From the NCBI GenBank assembly GCA_934277645.1, contig CAKQUX010000006.1:1-64000 (forward strand): 64,000 nt of DNA, given 5' to 3'. Of this stretch, positions 7,503-15,940 are shown piece after piece (the stretch's first letter is position 1; each line of letters opens with the position of its first letter). The notes under the pieces are model-generated. The model was not told the DNA's origin. It saw only the letters and a program-made list of their open reading frames with translations, and made no database searches. The position numbers were made by a program, and so were the translations under genes. This DNA comes from an uncultured Clostridia bacterium. Lineage in GTDB: Bacteria; Bacillota; Clostridia; Christensenellales; CAG-917.

Positions 7503-10493
7503 ATGAAATACTGTTACAAAAACAAAAAGATAAGCAGTGAAAACGCATTATTGCAAAAAGGCGCAGGCTTTTCGATTGACGAAAAAGGTCAGGAGAAAAT
7601 CGTAAGTTTAAACGGAATATGGGACTTTAAGTTTTACGAATCCGTTCTCGACTACGCCGAAGATACGAAATACGACAGCGAAATCAAAGTGCCGTCAAAC
7701 TGGCAAATAGAAGGATTTGGAGTTCCGATTTACACCAACGTGCATTATCCGTACGCAATAGGAACAAATCCGCTTACTTTGCCTAAAATTAAAGATAAGC
7801 TCAATCCTTGCGGCGTCTATCATAGAAAATTCAGCATTGACAGCCTCGACAAAAACGTAGTGCTCAATTTCGCCGCAAACAGCTGCGCGGAAGTTTACGT
7901 CAACGGCAAATACGTCGGTTACAGCGACGACACGTTTGACTATCAACGCTACGATATAACCGACTTTTTGACGGTCGGTGAAAACGAAATCAAGATTATC
8001 GTCGTTCAATACAGCGTGGGCAGCTATTTAGAAGACCAAGATATGTGGAGATTGTCGGGCATCTATCGTGACGTTTTGCTTGAATTCAATTCTAAAACCC
8101 AAATCGAAGATATTTACGTCAGAAGCGAAATCGACAACGAGTTTAAAGGCGCAATCTTTAAGTTCGATTGCGAAATTTCGGCAAACAGAACGACTTTTGA
8201 CGGCGGCAAGGTCGAATATAAATTGACCGATAGGGACGGAAAAGTCGTTTGTGAGAATACTGCCGACGTGACAAGACTCGATGACGGCGGGGCAACCTTC
8301 AAAACGCTTATGAGCAATCTCGAAAGCGTAAATCTGTGGTCGACTGAAAATCCTTATCTTTATACGCTTACGGTTTGCCTTTACGATAAAGACGGCAACA
8401 CGGTCGACAAGCGAATTCTCGATTTCGGTTTCAGAAAAATCGAAGTTGTCAAAAAGACGGAAAACCATGACCCGCATATTTTGCTTAACGGAAAACCTTT
8501 GCTTATCCGCGGCGTAAACCGTCACGAGTTTCATCCTTTTTACGGTCACGCCGTTCCGACGGAACTTACCGAGAAAGACCTCGAACTTTGCTTGTTGAAC
8601 AATATCGATAGCGTAAGAACCTGTCACTATCCAAATTCGAGAAACTTTTATAAACTTTGCGACAGAATGGGCATTATGGTTATGTGCGAAAACAATCTCG
8701 AAACGCACGGACTTGCTCGTTTTGTTCCGAGAAACAGTGCGTTCTGGACAAGAAAATGTTGCGCGAGAATGCAAAAAATGATTTATGCAAACCGCAATCA
8801 CGCTTCAATTCTTTTCTGGTCGCTCGGAAACGAGTCGGGCAACGGCGGCGCTTTTGCGAAAATCAAAAAGGCAGGTCAGGGCGTCGATAATACTCGTCCG
8901 TTCCATTACGAATGCGATGCACACGCAAAAGTTACGGACATTTTGTCCGAAATGTACACGACCGAAGGCAGAATGGCGGAACTCGGACAAAATAAACTTC
9001 ATACCCACTCAAGAGCACTTTGGCACATAACCGGTTATATGCTTATGCCGCATATGTACAAAAACAAGCCGTTCATTCAATGCGAATATGCGCACGCAAT
9101 GGGCAACAGCCTTGGCAACTTTGTCGATTATTGGAACGATTTCAAAAAGTACGAAAGGCTTTGCGGCGGTTATATCTGGGATTTCGCCGACCAATCGATT
9201 GCGGTTAAACGCGCCGACGGCACGATAGAATGGCGTTACGGCGGCGATTTCGGCGATAAGCCTAACGACGGCAATTTCGCTTTCAACGGAATATTCAGAG
9301 CGGACAGAAGTCCTAATCCGTCACTTTACGAAGTCAAAAAGTGCTATCAAAAATTGCAATTTTCTTTGCTCGGTTCAAAGATTGAAATTAAAAACGAATT
9401 TTCGTTTACGAACGCAAACAAATACGGACTCAGACTTTGTTTGGTCAAAAACGGCGAAATAGTCGAAACGAAAGAAGTTTCTATGCCTTCTGTCGAACCG
9501 TTCAAGACGGGACAAATCGAAAATCCTTTCAAAGCCGACGAGGCGGACGTTTTTGTCAACTGTTACGCCTACCTTTTAAAGGACGACGGTGTTTTGAAAA
9601 AAGGTCACGTTATTGCCGAAGAACAACTCGTTCTCAATCCGTTTAAGGCGAATGAGTTTAAGCTCGACAAAAATCTTGCAAAACAAGATAAGGAATTTAG
9701 CGTTACGGGTGGCGGCGTAAAGGTCGTTGCAAGCAAAAAGGATGGCGTAAAACTTATCGCAAACGGCATTGACACGTCTATTGCTCCAAACTTTTGGAGA
9801 GCACCAACCGACAACGATTACGTGCCGCATATCGGTGATTTCCTTAAAAACTTTATCGGCGTATACTACTACAAAAGGGCGCAAAACAAAATGAAACTTA
9901 AAAGCGTAAAACTTGTAGACGGAGCATTGGTGCTTAAATATGCAATGCGTCATATATCGGCATTCAAAGTCACGATTTCGGGTTCAAATGACGGCGTAAG
10001 ATTTACGCTTAACGTAACGAATCACGGCTTCGGACTTCCGAGATTCGGTTTCAGATTTAAACTCGACAAGAGCTTTGACGGCGTTGACTTTATCGGACGC
10101 GGAAAAGAGGAAAACTATTGCGACAGAAAAACATCGCAGTTTATCGGTCGTTATAGCGGAAAAGCCGAAGACTTCATTCACGGATATCTTTATCCGCAAG
10201 AAAACGGCAATCACTGTGACGTAAGACAACTCGAACTTTCGGACGGAAAGAACACGCTTAAAATTTCGGCGCTTAAAAAACCGTTTGAGTTTACGGCAAG
10301 CCCGTATAGCATCGAACAGCTTGAAAAGGCAAAGCACTTGCACGAACTTGAAAAAGAAGACACGCTCGACGTTTGTATCGACGGCGGTCAACGCGGCGTA
10401 GGCGGCGACGTTCCTGCATTTGCCTGCACGTTGCATAAGTATAAGCTCAACCACGGCAAACATTCGTTTGATTTTATGATAAGCTCGAAATAA
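7503..10493 (+). CDS. lacZ: Beta-galactosidase, GH2 family (LacZ type)
   Basis: A 996-residue cytosolic glycoside hydrolase family 2 enzyme, expected to release galactose from lactose or other beta-galactosides. In order it has a jelly-roll sugar-binding domain (residues about 40-215), Ig-like domains, the TIM-barrel catalytic domain (about 330-625) and the C-terminal Bgal small-chain domain (from about 735). The acid/base glutamate is in SLGNESG (Glu444) and the nucleophile in QCEYAHAMGN (Glu528). RGVNRHEFHP and the RAPTDND motif of the small chain are also present. There is no signal peptide, so the substrate must be imported. GGGGGTAAT precedes the ATG. galE and galU at 59-61 kb could serve downstream galactose metabolism, but no galK, galT or sugar transporter is in this window. 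Confidence 0.95.
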   Translation: MKYCYKNKKISSENALLQKGAGFSIDEKGQEKIVSLNGIWDFKFYESVLDYAEDTKYDSEIKVPSNWQIEGFGVPIYTNVHYPYAIGTNPLTLPKIKDKLNPCGVYHRKFSIDSLDKNVVLNFAANSCAEVYVNGKYVGYSDDTFDYQRYDITDFLTVGENEIKIIVVQYSVGSYLEDQDMWRLSGIYRDVLLEFNSKTQIEDIYVRSEIDNEFKGAIFKFDCEISANRTTFDGGKVEYKLTDRDGKVVCENTADVTRLDDGGATFKTLMSNLESVNLWSTENPYLYTLTVCLYDKDGNTVDKRILDFGFRKIEVVKKTENHDPHILLNGKPLLIRGVNRHEFHPFYGHAVPTELTEKDLELCLLNNIDSVRTCHYPNSRNFYKLCDRMGIMVMCENNLETHGLARFVPRNSAFWTRKCCARMQKMIYANRNHASILFWSLGNESGNGGAFAKIKKAGQGVDNTRPFHYECDAHAKVTDILSEMYTTEGRMAELGQNKLHTHSRALWHITGYMLMPHMYKNKPFIQCEYAHAMGNSLGNFVDYWNDFKKYERLCGGYIWDFADQSIAVKRADGTIEWRYGGDFGDKPNDGNFAFNGIFRADRSPNPSLYEVKKCYQKLQFSLLGSKIEIKNEFSFTNANKYGLRLCLVKNGEIVETKEVSMPSVEPFKTGQIENPFKADEADVFVNCYAYLLKDDGVLKKGHVIAEEQLVLNPFKANEFKLDKNLAKQDKEFSVTGGGVKVVASKKDGVKLIANGIDTSIAPNFWRAPTDNDYVPHIGDFLKNFIGVYYYKRAQNKMKLKSVKLVDGALVLKYAMRHISAFKVTISGSNDGVRFTLNVTNHGFGLPRFGFRFKLDKSFDGVDFIGRGKEENYCDRKTSQFIGRYSGKAEDFIHGYLYPQENGNHCDVRQLELSDGKNTLKISALKKPFEFTASPYSIEQLEKAKHLHELEKEDTLDVCIDGGQRGVGGDVPAFACTLHKYKLNHGKHSFDFMISSK

Positions 10494-10528
10494 TAATTCG
10501 GAAACAATTCGGATTAAAACTAATTTAA

Positions 10529-10577
10529 AACCCGACTTTGCGGACTGCCAAAACTTTACGCAACGGTCGGGTTTTTA
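10529..10577 (+). terminator. Terminator after lacZ
   Basis: AACCCGAC (10529-10536) pairs with GTCGGGTT (10566-10573). An inner TTGCG/CGCAA stem is possible and a T-run follows. It sits between convergent lacZ and the MATE gene and could work on both strands. Confidence 0.75.
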
Positions 10578-10685
10578 TTTGAAAAATTTTACTGTTAAGT
10601 AAAAAGTTCATTGCCTTATTTAATGTAAAATTTAAAGTTTACTGTTCTGTCATTGTTAAATTTTAGTTCATTGTTTTACTGTTTT

Positions 10686-12257
10686 CTAAACATTACTGTC
10701 ATTGCTTGTAAACGTGTCGCTATTATTTGTAACGGCGGCGTCACTGTATGTAACCGTGTTGTCATCACTGGCGATTTCGGCCTGACTATCGCTGTCGGCG
10801 TTTATAGCGGTGTCGTCATTGTTTATAACGGAGCTGTCATCGTTTATAGAGGCATCGTCATTGAGTGCGTCGTCGGTTTTGTCGCTAAGCGAGTCGGTTT
10901 TTTTGTTTTTGTCGTTGTTTTTGAAAAGATAGCAAAATCTGTAAAACAACACGGACATAACGGTTGACAACGTCCAGCCGATAGGCCAGCCGCTCCAAAT
11001 TCCGTTTGAGCCGAGATACTTTGACAACACGAAAGCGAAAATAACTCTCAGTATTAGGTCGGCAAAAGTTCCTATCATAAACTTTATGATTTGGCTTGTG
11101 CCTCTTAAAATGCCGTCGCAAACGAGTTTTACGGCTATCATTATATAGAACGGAGAAACGATTCTAAGGAACATTTCGCCCGTGTACGACGCTTCTGCGC
11201 TCGGATTCGTAAGGAAAATTCCGACGAGATATTTTCCCGCAATCGAATAAAGCAATACGAGCGGAACGGCTATAATAAGGAACATTTTAAGTCCTGCCCA
11301 AAAACCTTGTTTGATGCGGTCGATTTTTTCCGCCCCCAAGTTTTGAGAGCTGTAATTCGAAATGCCGTTGCTCATAGACGCAAACGACGAAATCGCGATG
11401 TTGTTGAGTTTTATCGCGGCAGAGTAGCCTGCGATAACGCCCGTGCCGAACGAGTTGACAATACTTTGAATGATTATATTGCCAAATGAAATGGAACTTT
11501 GTTGCAAGATGCTTGGGATTGCGATAACGACAATGTCTTTGAAGATGCGTCCGCTGAAAGGCTTTGGTTTTTCTTCTGCCTTAATTTTCGCCAGACGCAG
11601 GAATACGAATACCATAGCGAGAACGCAGCTTATTCCTTGACAAATAAACGTTGCCCAAGCAACGCCCGCCACGCCCATTTTGAACACGGTGACGAAAAGC
11701 ACGTCCATTCCGATGTTTGCGGTAGACGATGCGGCAAGGAATATGAAAGGCGTTTTGGAATCGCCGAGAGCGGAGAAAATACCCGTTGCGATGTTATAAA
11801 GCAATACGAAAGGAAGTCCCCAAACGTAAATGTCGAGATACAAGACCGAATCGGCAAGTATTTCGTCGGGGGTGTTTATGACTTTCAATATGAGTTTTGA
11901 ACAGGTCAGTCCTATGGCCATAAGAACAACGCACAAAACGGCGGATGAAATCAACGTCGTGTAGACGGCGGTTTTCAGGTCGGTGTAATTTTTTGCACCG
12001 AACAGTCGCGATACGATGACCGAGCATCCTATATTGCACCCGAAAGCGAATGCCAAGAATATAAGGGTGATTTCGTAGCTGTTTCCGACTGCCGCAAGTG
12101 CGTTTTCGCCGATGAAAAGCCCCGCTACAAGGCTGTCTGCCAAATTGTAAAGTTGTTGAAATATTACGCTGCCCAAAAGCGGCAAGCAGAACTTCCATAA
12201 AACCGAAGCAGGCTTGCCGACCGTAAGGTCGACGTTCATCGATTTTTCTTTAGTCAT
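10686..12257 (-). CDS. MATE family efflux transporter with acidic C-terminal tail
   Basis: A 523-residue multidrug and toxic compound extrusion protein (MatE superfamily), expected to export cationic compounds by Na+ or H+ antiport. About twelve membrane helices span residues 15-440. The MATE-typical N-terminal PASVLWKFCLPLLGSVIFQQ and the central RGTSQIIKF segments are clear. The last about 70 residues are not part of the family: a cytoplasmic tail rich in Asp, Asn, Ser and Thr. At the 5' end TTGATT and TAAAAT are spaced 17 nt, and the -10 ends exactly 6 nt before the ATG with no Shine-Dalgarno sequence, so the mRNA is probably leaderless. It is convergent with lacZ. Confidence 0.93.
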   Translation of the reverse strand: MTKEKSMNVDLTVGKPASVLWKFCLPLLGSVIFQQLYNLADSLVAGLFIGENALAAVGNSYEITLIFLAFAFGCNIGCSVIVSRLFGAKNYTDLKTAVYTTLISSAVLCVVLMAIGLTCSKLILKVINTPDEILADSVLYLDIYVWGLPFVLLYNIATGIFSALGDSKTPFIFLAASSTANIGMDVLFVTVFKMGVAGVAWATFICQGISCVLAMVFVFLRLAKIKAEEKPKPFSGRIFKDIVVIAIPSILQQSSISFGNIIIQSIVNSFGTGVIAGYSAAIKLNNIAISSFASMSNGISNYSSQNLGAEKIDRIKQGFWAGLKMFLIIAVPLVLLYSIAGKYLVGIFLTNPSAEASYTGEMFLRIVSPFYIMIAVKLVCDGILRGTSQIIKFMIGTFADLILRVIFAFVLSKYLGSNGIWSGWPIGWTLSTVMSVLFYRFCYLFKNNDKNKKTDSLSDKTDDALNDDASINDDSSVINNDDTAINADSDSQAEIASDDNTVTYSDAAVTNNSDTFTSNDSNV

Positions 12258-12263
12258 ATTTAA

Positions 12264-12292
12264 ATTTTAGTCCTTTTGTTTTTGCAAATCAA
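12264..12292 (-). promoter_or_regulatory. Leaderless promoter of the MATE gene
   Basis: On the minus strand, TTGATT (12287-12292), a 17-nt spacer, TAAAAT (12264-12269), then 6 nt to the ATG. The predicted transcription start coincides with the A of the start codon. Confidence 0.65.
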
Positions 12293-12609
12293 GCAAAATC
12301 GAGGTGTAAAAAAAGTAAAACAATGACAATAATTTTTTGGTTTATGTCGCGCTGTCAGCTATGCAAACTGTTATCGTGAAATATTATGAATAATTAGAAA
12401 TAATAGTGTAAATGCATAATCAAAATAAACGACTTAGCATAATTAGCATATTAGCATAAAAATAAATACATTACTTAACTAAAATTAAGTATTAAAAATA
12501 ATGTGTAGAGTTTGAATAGCAAACGGCAATACGAAAAAAATGATTAAATAAGCATTCTTAATCCCGATAAAAAAATCGATAAAAATCAGTTTAAATTTTT
12601 AAAAAATAC
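12293..12609. other. AT-rich intergenic region, no gene seen
   Basis: About 320 bp between the divergent MATE and trpB promoters. It is very AT-rich, with short repeated phrases such as ttagcata, and stops in all frames. I see no RNA structure or binding site I would name. Confidence 0.5.
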
Positions 12610-12638
12610 TTGACAGCTTAAAGGGGCGGTGATAGTAT
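12610..12638 (+). promoter_or_regulatory. Promoter of the T-box / trpB transcript
   Basis: TTGACA (12610-12615), 17-nt spacer, TAGTAT (12633-12638). The expected start near 12645 lies about 20 nt before the T-box stem I. Confidence 0.75.
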
Positions 12639-12654
12639 GTGTGTAATAAGAAAA

Positions 12655-12910
12655 CCGTTGAAAAAGAGGAAGTAACTTAAATAAAGCTCCGATACAGAGA
12701 GCCGTCGATGATGAGAATACGGCACGGAAAGTTTAAGCGAATGGGCTTTTGAGGGCAAACCGAACCGAAAGGTAGGGGCGACGGGTACGCACCGTTACAG
12801 CGTCGGGATATGATAGTATCCAATGAGTGGGCGAAATTTTTTCGTCAAGCAGGGTGGCACCGCAGAGATTTCACACCTCTGTCCCGGCATAGGGATAGAG
12901 GTGTTTTTTA
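12655..12910 (+). promoter_or_regulatory. T-box leader, apparent tryptophan specifier
   Basis: A tRNA-sensing riboswitch. Visible parts in order are the AGAGAG motif (about 12695), a distal stem-loop GCCGT...ACGGC containing GATGATGAGAAT, and a specifier-loop-like GCGAATGGGC. If read in the usual register, the specifier is TGG (12742-12744), matching tRNA-Trp and the downstream trpB. The conserved T-box sequence AGGGTGGCACCGC is at 12851-12863. It is followed by a terminator hairpin, CACCTCTGTCCC with a GGGATAGAGGTG partner, and a T-run (12874-12908). Uncharged tRNA-Trp should stabilise the antiterminator and allow trpB transcription. The T-box call is certain; the specifier register was assigned by eye. 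Confidence 0.93.
12874..12908 (+). terminator. T-box-controlled terminator
   Basis: The 12-nt arms CACCTCTGTCCC (12874-12885) and GGGATAGAGGTG (12892-12903) pair with one mismatch, followed by TTTTTT. The 5' arm overlaps sequence next to the T-box bulge, as expected for a mutually exclusive antiterminator. Confidence 0.9.
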
Positions 12911-13062
12911 TTGTCTAAACTAATTGTTAAGAACGGCTAAGCAATCGAGCAAAATAAGTTAAGTCACGGCGGCAAAAGAAGTTAGCGACGATTGCGTCTA
13001 CCGAGATTTACGGTTGGGAAAGGACAATGAAATGCAAATAAATTTAAAAGGAGAAAAAAAAT

Positions 13063-14436
13063 ATGGCAGAACAAAAAATACCTTACAAAATTTATCTTGA
13101 AGAAAGCGAGATGCCTAAGGCATGGTATAACGTTCGTAGCGATATGAAAACAAAACCGGCTCCGCTTCTTAATCCGGCAACCGGCAAACCTATGACGGCA
13201 GAAGAGCTCGGACACGTTTTTTGCGACGAACTCGTAGCGCAAGAACTTAACAACGACGACAGATATATCGAAATACCCGAAGAGATAAGAGCGTTTTACA
13301 AAATGTATCGTCCGTCGCCTCTTGTCAGAGCGTATTGTCTTGAAGAAAAACTTAAAACGCCTGCCAAGATTTATTATAAATTTGAAGGCAACAACACGTC
13401 CGGAAGCCACAAGCTTAACAGTGCGATAGCTCAAGCGTATTACGCCAAAAAGCAAGGCTTGAAAGGCGTAACGACCGAAACTGGGGCAGGACAATGGGGC
13501 ACGGCTCTTTCGATGGCTTGCGCATATTTGGGACTTGACTGCAAAGTCTATATGGTAAAGTGCAGTTATGAACAAAAACCGTTCCGTCGTGAAGTCATGA
13601 GAACTTACGGCGCATCGGTTACACCGTCACCGTCAGCCGAAACTGAAGTAGGAAGAAAAATTCTTGCCGAACATCCAAACACAAACGGAAGCCTCGGTTG
13701 CGCGATTTCGGAAGCTGTCGAAACTGCAACAAAACTTGACGGTTATCGCTACGTTTTGGGAAGCGTTTTAAACCAAGTATTGCTTCATCAATCGATAATC
13801 GGTCTCGAAACAAAAGCGGCTCTTGACAAATACGGCGTAAAACCTGACATTATCATCGGTTGCGCGGGAGGCGGTTCCAACCTTGGCGGACTTATTTCTC
13901 CGTTTATGGGCGAAAAACTCCGTGGCGAAGCTGACTATCGCTTTATTGCAGTTGAGCCTGCGTCTTGTCCGTCCTTTACTCGCGGCAAATATGCATACGA
14001 TTTTTGCGATACGGGTGCTGTTTGTCCGCTCGCAAAAATGTATACTTTGGGTTCGCAATTTATTCCTTCAGCGAGCCACGCAGGCGGTCTTCGCTACCAC
14101 GGAATGAGTTCGACGCTTTCCGAGCTTTATGACGAAGGACTTATGGAAGCTCGTTCGGTTAAACAAACGGAAGTTTTTGAAGCCGCCGAATACTTTGCAA
14201 GAGTCGAAGGTATTCTTCCTGCGCCGGAATCTAGTCACGCAATCAAAGTTGCAATGGACGAAGCAATCAAATGTCGCGAAACGGGCGAAGAAAAGACAAT
14301 CGTGTTCGGACTTACGGGAACGGGTTATTTCGATATGGTTGCTTACGGCAAGTTCAATGACGGTCAAATGGGCGATTATATTCCGACCGATGCCGAAATC
14401 GAAGAATCACTCAAAAAATTGCCTAAAATCGGCTGA
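13063..14436 (+). CDS. trpB: TrpB2-type tryptophan synthase beta chain
   Basis: A 457-residue PLP-dependent enzyme that condenses indole with serine to make tryptophan. Its length and N-terminal extension (IPYKIYLEESEMPKAWYN) match the TrpB2 (TrpB-like) subfamily rather than classical TrpB1 (about 390-400 residues). The PLP lysine is in GNNTSGSHKLNSA (Lys117). TETGAGQWG supplies the substrate carboxylate and indole site, and GCAGGGSNLGG binds the PLP phosphate. GGAG precedes the ATG. No trpA or other trp gene is nearby, and a strong terminator follows. With the apparent Trp T-box upstream, the likely role is salvage of free indole, though TrpA could be encoded elsewhere. Confidence 0.93.
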   Translation: MAEQKIPYKIYLEESEMPKAWYNVRSDMKTKPAPLLNPATGKPMTAEELGHVFCDELVAQELNNDDRYIEIPEEIRAFYKMYRPSPLVRAYCLEEKLKTPAKIYYKFEGNNTSGSHKLNSAIAQAYYAKKQGLKGVTTETGAGQWGTALSMACAYLGLDCKVYMVKCSYEQKPFRREVMRTYGASVTPSPSAETEVGRKILAEHPNTNGSLGCAISEAVETATKLDGYRYVLGSVLNQVLLHQSIIGLETKAALDKYGVKPDIIIGCAGGGSNLGGLISPFMGEKLRGEADYRFIAVEPASCPSFTRGKYAYDFCDTGAVCPLAKMYTLGSQFIPSASHAGGLRYHGMSSTLSELYDEGLMEARSVKQTEVFEAAEYFARVEGILPAPESSHAIKVAMDEAIKCRETGEEKTIVFGLTGTGYFDMVAYGKFNDGQMGDYIPTDAEIEESLKKLPKIG

Positions 14437-14545
14437 ATGACGATTAAAGATGATATTAAATGAAATATTATTCGTTGATATGAAAAACGTGCGGCGCAAT
14501 CAAGGCTTAGCGGAATAGACGTCGCAAAACGGCAAAAAATCAAAC

Positions 14546-14612
14546 AAAAAAGGTGTCAAATTTGCTCAAATTATGCCTGAAAACAGGCGGCAAACGTTTG
14601 ACACCTTTTTTT
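14546..14612. terminator. Strong bidirectional terminator after trpB
   Basis: AAAAAGGTGTCAAA (from 14547) pairs with TTTGACACCTTTTT (14597-14610), flanked by an A-run and a T-run. An inner GCCTG/CAGGC hairpin lies at 14575-14588. The 3' arm also contains the -35 box of the next promoter. Confidence 0.85.
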
Positions 14613-14626
14613 CGTTATGGTAAACT
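14598..14626 (+). promoter_or_regulatory. Promoter of the rplU operon, embedded in a terminator arm
   Basis: TTGACA (14598-14603) lies in the 3' arm of the upstream terminator. A 17-nt spacer leads to TAAACT (14621-14626). The predicted start, about 14632, coincides with the 5' end of the L21 leader structure. Confidence 0.7.
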
Positions 14627-14630
14627 AATA

Positions 14631-14700
14631 GTCGAGCCGCACGGGAGTGGTTTTTTAAGTATGCACGGCATCACCTAAGCTCGGCGAGACTGGTTAGAGG
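14631..14700 (+). ncRNA. Ribosomal protein L21 leader RNA
   Basis: A structured 5' leader immediately before rplU. The closing stem pairs GTCGAGC (14631-14637) with GCTCGGC (14679-14685) and encloses CACGGGAGTGG and GCACGGCATCACC segments. L21 leaders with this placement are a known autoregulatory RNA class in Bacillota, in which ribosomal protein is thought to repress its own operon. I recognise it from position, closing stem and the CACGGGAGTGG-like core, not from a covariance-model search. Confidence 0.75.
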
Positions 14701-14710
14701 AGGTAAACAA

Positions 14711-15010
14711 ATGTACGCAATTATTGAAACAGGCGGCAAGCAATACAAGGTTGAAAAAGATATGCTCGTTAAGGTTGAAAAACTCAACGCTGAAGTCGGA
14801 GCAACTGTCGAACTCGACGCTTTGATGCTTGTTGACGACAAGGGTCAAGTCAAGACCGGAGCGAAAGTCGGCAAAGTTACGGCTACCGTAAACAAGCAAG
14901 ACAAAGCAGCAAAAGTTTTGGTTTGTCACTACAAGTCAAAGAAGCAAATCAGAAAGCGTCAAGGTCATCGTCAACCTTATACAGAACTTAAAATAGTTTC
15001 TATCGGTTAA
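14711..15010 (+). CDS. rplU: 50S ribosomal protein L21
   Basis: A 99-residue L21 beginning MYAIIETGGKQYKVEKD, the standard family start. The basic 23S-binding C-terminus KKQIRKRQGHRQPYTELKI is near-invariant. AGAGGAGG lies 7 nt before the ATG. It is the first gene of the rplU-prp-rpmA operon, with prp starting 1 nt after its stop. Confidence 0.98.
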   Translation: MYAIIETGGKQYKVEKDMLVKVEKLNAEVGATVELDALMLVDDKGQVKTGAKVGKVTATVNKQDKAAKVLVCHYKSKKQIRKRQGHRQPYTELKIVSIG

Positions 15011-15011
15011 T

Positions 15012-15353
15012 ATGACTACGATTAGATTTTTTAAAAAAGACGATTTTATTACGGCTGTCGAATGTGAGGGACATACAGGCTATGACGTCGAAGGATATGA
15101 CGTCGTTTGCGCCGCCCTTAGTTCTATCGTTCAGACGGCGGTCTTGGGACTTATGCAAATTGCTCAAATAAACGTTGAGTACAAAGTCCGCGAAAAAGAC
15201 GGCTATTTGTTGGTCAAACTTCCTAAGGAGATGACCGAAGTCGAAAAACACGACAGCGACGTCATTTTAAAAACTCTGCTCTTAGGGGCGTCCGACCTCT
15301 ATGAAGGCTTTTCGGACTATATCAATTTGGAGGTTAAAAACAATGTTCATTAA
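15012..15353 (+). CDS. prp: Ribosomal-processing cysteine protease Prp
   Basis: A 113-residue protease that removes the N-terminal extension of ribosomal protein L27, an essential maturation step in Bacillota and related lineages. The catalytic pair is in CEGHTGYDVEGYDVVCAALS: His21 and Cys33, spaced as in the Prp family, followed by the conserved SS. It lies between rplU and rpmA, the diagnostic position. Its 3' end overlaps rpmA by 11 nt. The L27 encoded next carries the matching extension, so enzyme and substrate are co-translated. Confidence 0.95.
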   Translation: MTTIRFFKKDDFITAVECEGHTGYDVEGYDVVCAALSSIVQTAVLGLMQIAQINVEYKVREKDGYLLVKLPKEMTEVEKHDSDVILKTLLLGASDLYEGFSDYINLEVKNNVH

Positions 15354-15627
15354 GATTCAATTGTTTGCTCATAAAAAAGGTGTCGGTTCATCGAGAAACG
15401 GTCGTGACAGCGCATCAAAAAGACTTGGTATCAAGCGCGCTGACGGTCAATTTGTTCTTGCCGGAAATATCTTAGTTCGTCAAAGAGGAACGAAATTCCA
15501 CGCAGGCAACAACGTAGGTATCGGAAGCGATGACACTTTGTTTGCTTTGATTGACGGCGTCGTAAGATTCGAACGTTTCGGAAAAGATTCAAAGAAAGTG
15601 AGCGTTTACGAAAAAGAAGCAAAATAA
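15343..15627 (+). CDS. rpmA: 50S ribosomal protein L27 with Prp-cleaved extension
   Basis: A 94-residue L27. I chose the ATG at 15343 because GGAGG is 9 nt upstream (15329-15333) and because it gives the family N-terminus. Residues 1-8 (MFIKIQLF) form the cleavable extension, and AHKKGVGSSRNGRDS begins the mature protein that reaches the peptidyl-transferase centre. Cleavage by the adjacent Prp is expected between Phe8 and Ala9. The remainder (RLGIKRADGQFVLAGNILVRQRG, HAGNNVGIG, DDTLFALIDG) is textbook L27. Confidence 0.97.
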   Translation: MFIKIQLFAHKKGVGSSRNGRDSASKRLGIKRADGQFVLAGNILVRQRGTKFHAGNNVGIGSDDTLFALIDGVVRFERFGKDSKKVSVYEKEAK

Positions 15628-15664
15628 CGATTGCTTGAGCAAAACGGTTAAACAAATTTAAAAG

Positions 15665-15691
15665 AAATCACGACTAAGTCGTGATTTTTTT
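15665..15691 (+). terminator. Terminator after rpmA
   Basis: AAATCACGAC/GTCGTGATTT with a 3-nt loop and a T-run. Nearly the same hairpin ends the two lipoprotein genes at 21706 and 24076. Confidence 0.9.
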
Positions 15692-15940
15692 ATATTATAT
15701 TGATTTTAAATCGGAATTTACCAATTTTTTAGATTGTTTTATGTATGAAATGACATTTAAACCTATTTTATGTTTACATTATCTTTTAACTGAAGTTGTT
15801 ACGAATAAAAAATTTAATAGTTAAAAGCTATAATGCGATTGTCTGACTTTGTCGAAATTTGTCTTGTTTTGTCGGATATGTTTCTTAAAACTATTTTTAT
15901 GTTAGACTGATTTTAATAAATGAAAAAGGAGAGAACTATT

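Noticed and set aside
8028..8801. Long antisense open frame within lacZ
   Set aside because: It is a shadow of biased codon use in a strong GH2 gene; no Shine-Dalgarno sequence or family resemblance. The same applies to long antisense frames in thrS (54988-55731) and the ABC gene (25522-26211).
10653..10967. Valine-rich open frame opposite the MATE tail
   Set aside because: It mirrors the Asp/Asn repeats of the MATE C-terminus; no ribosome-binding site, and the opposite strand is a certain gene.
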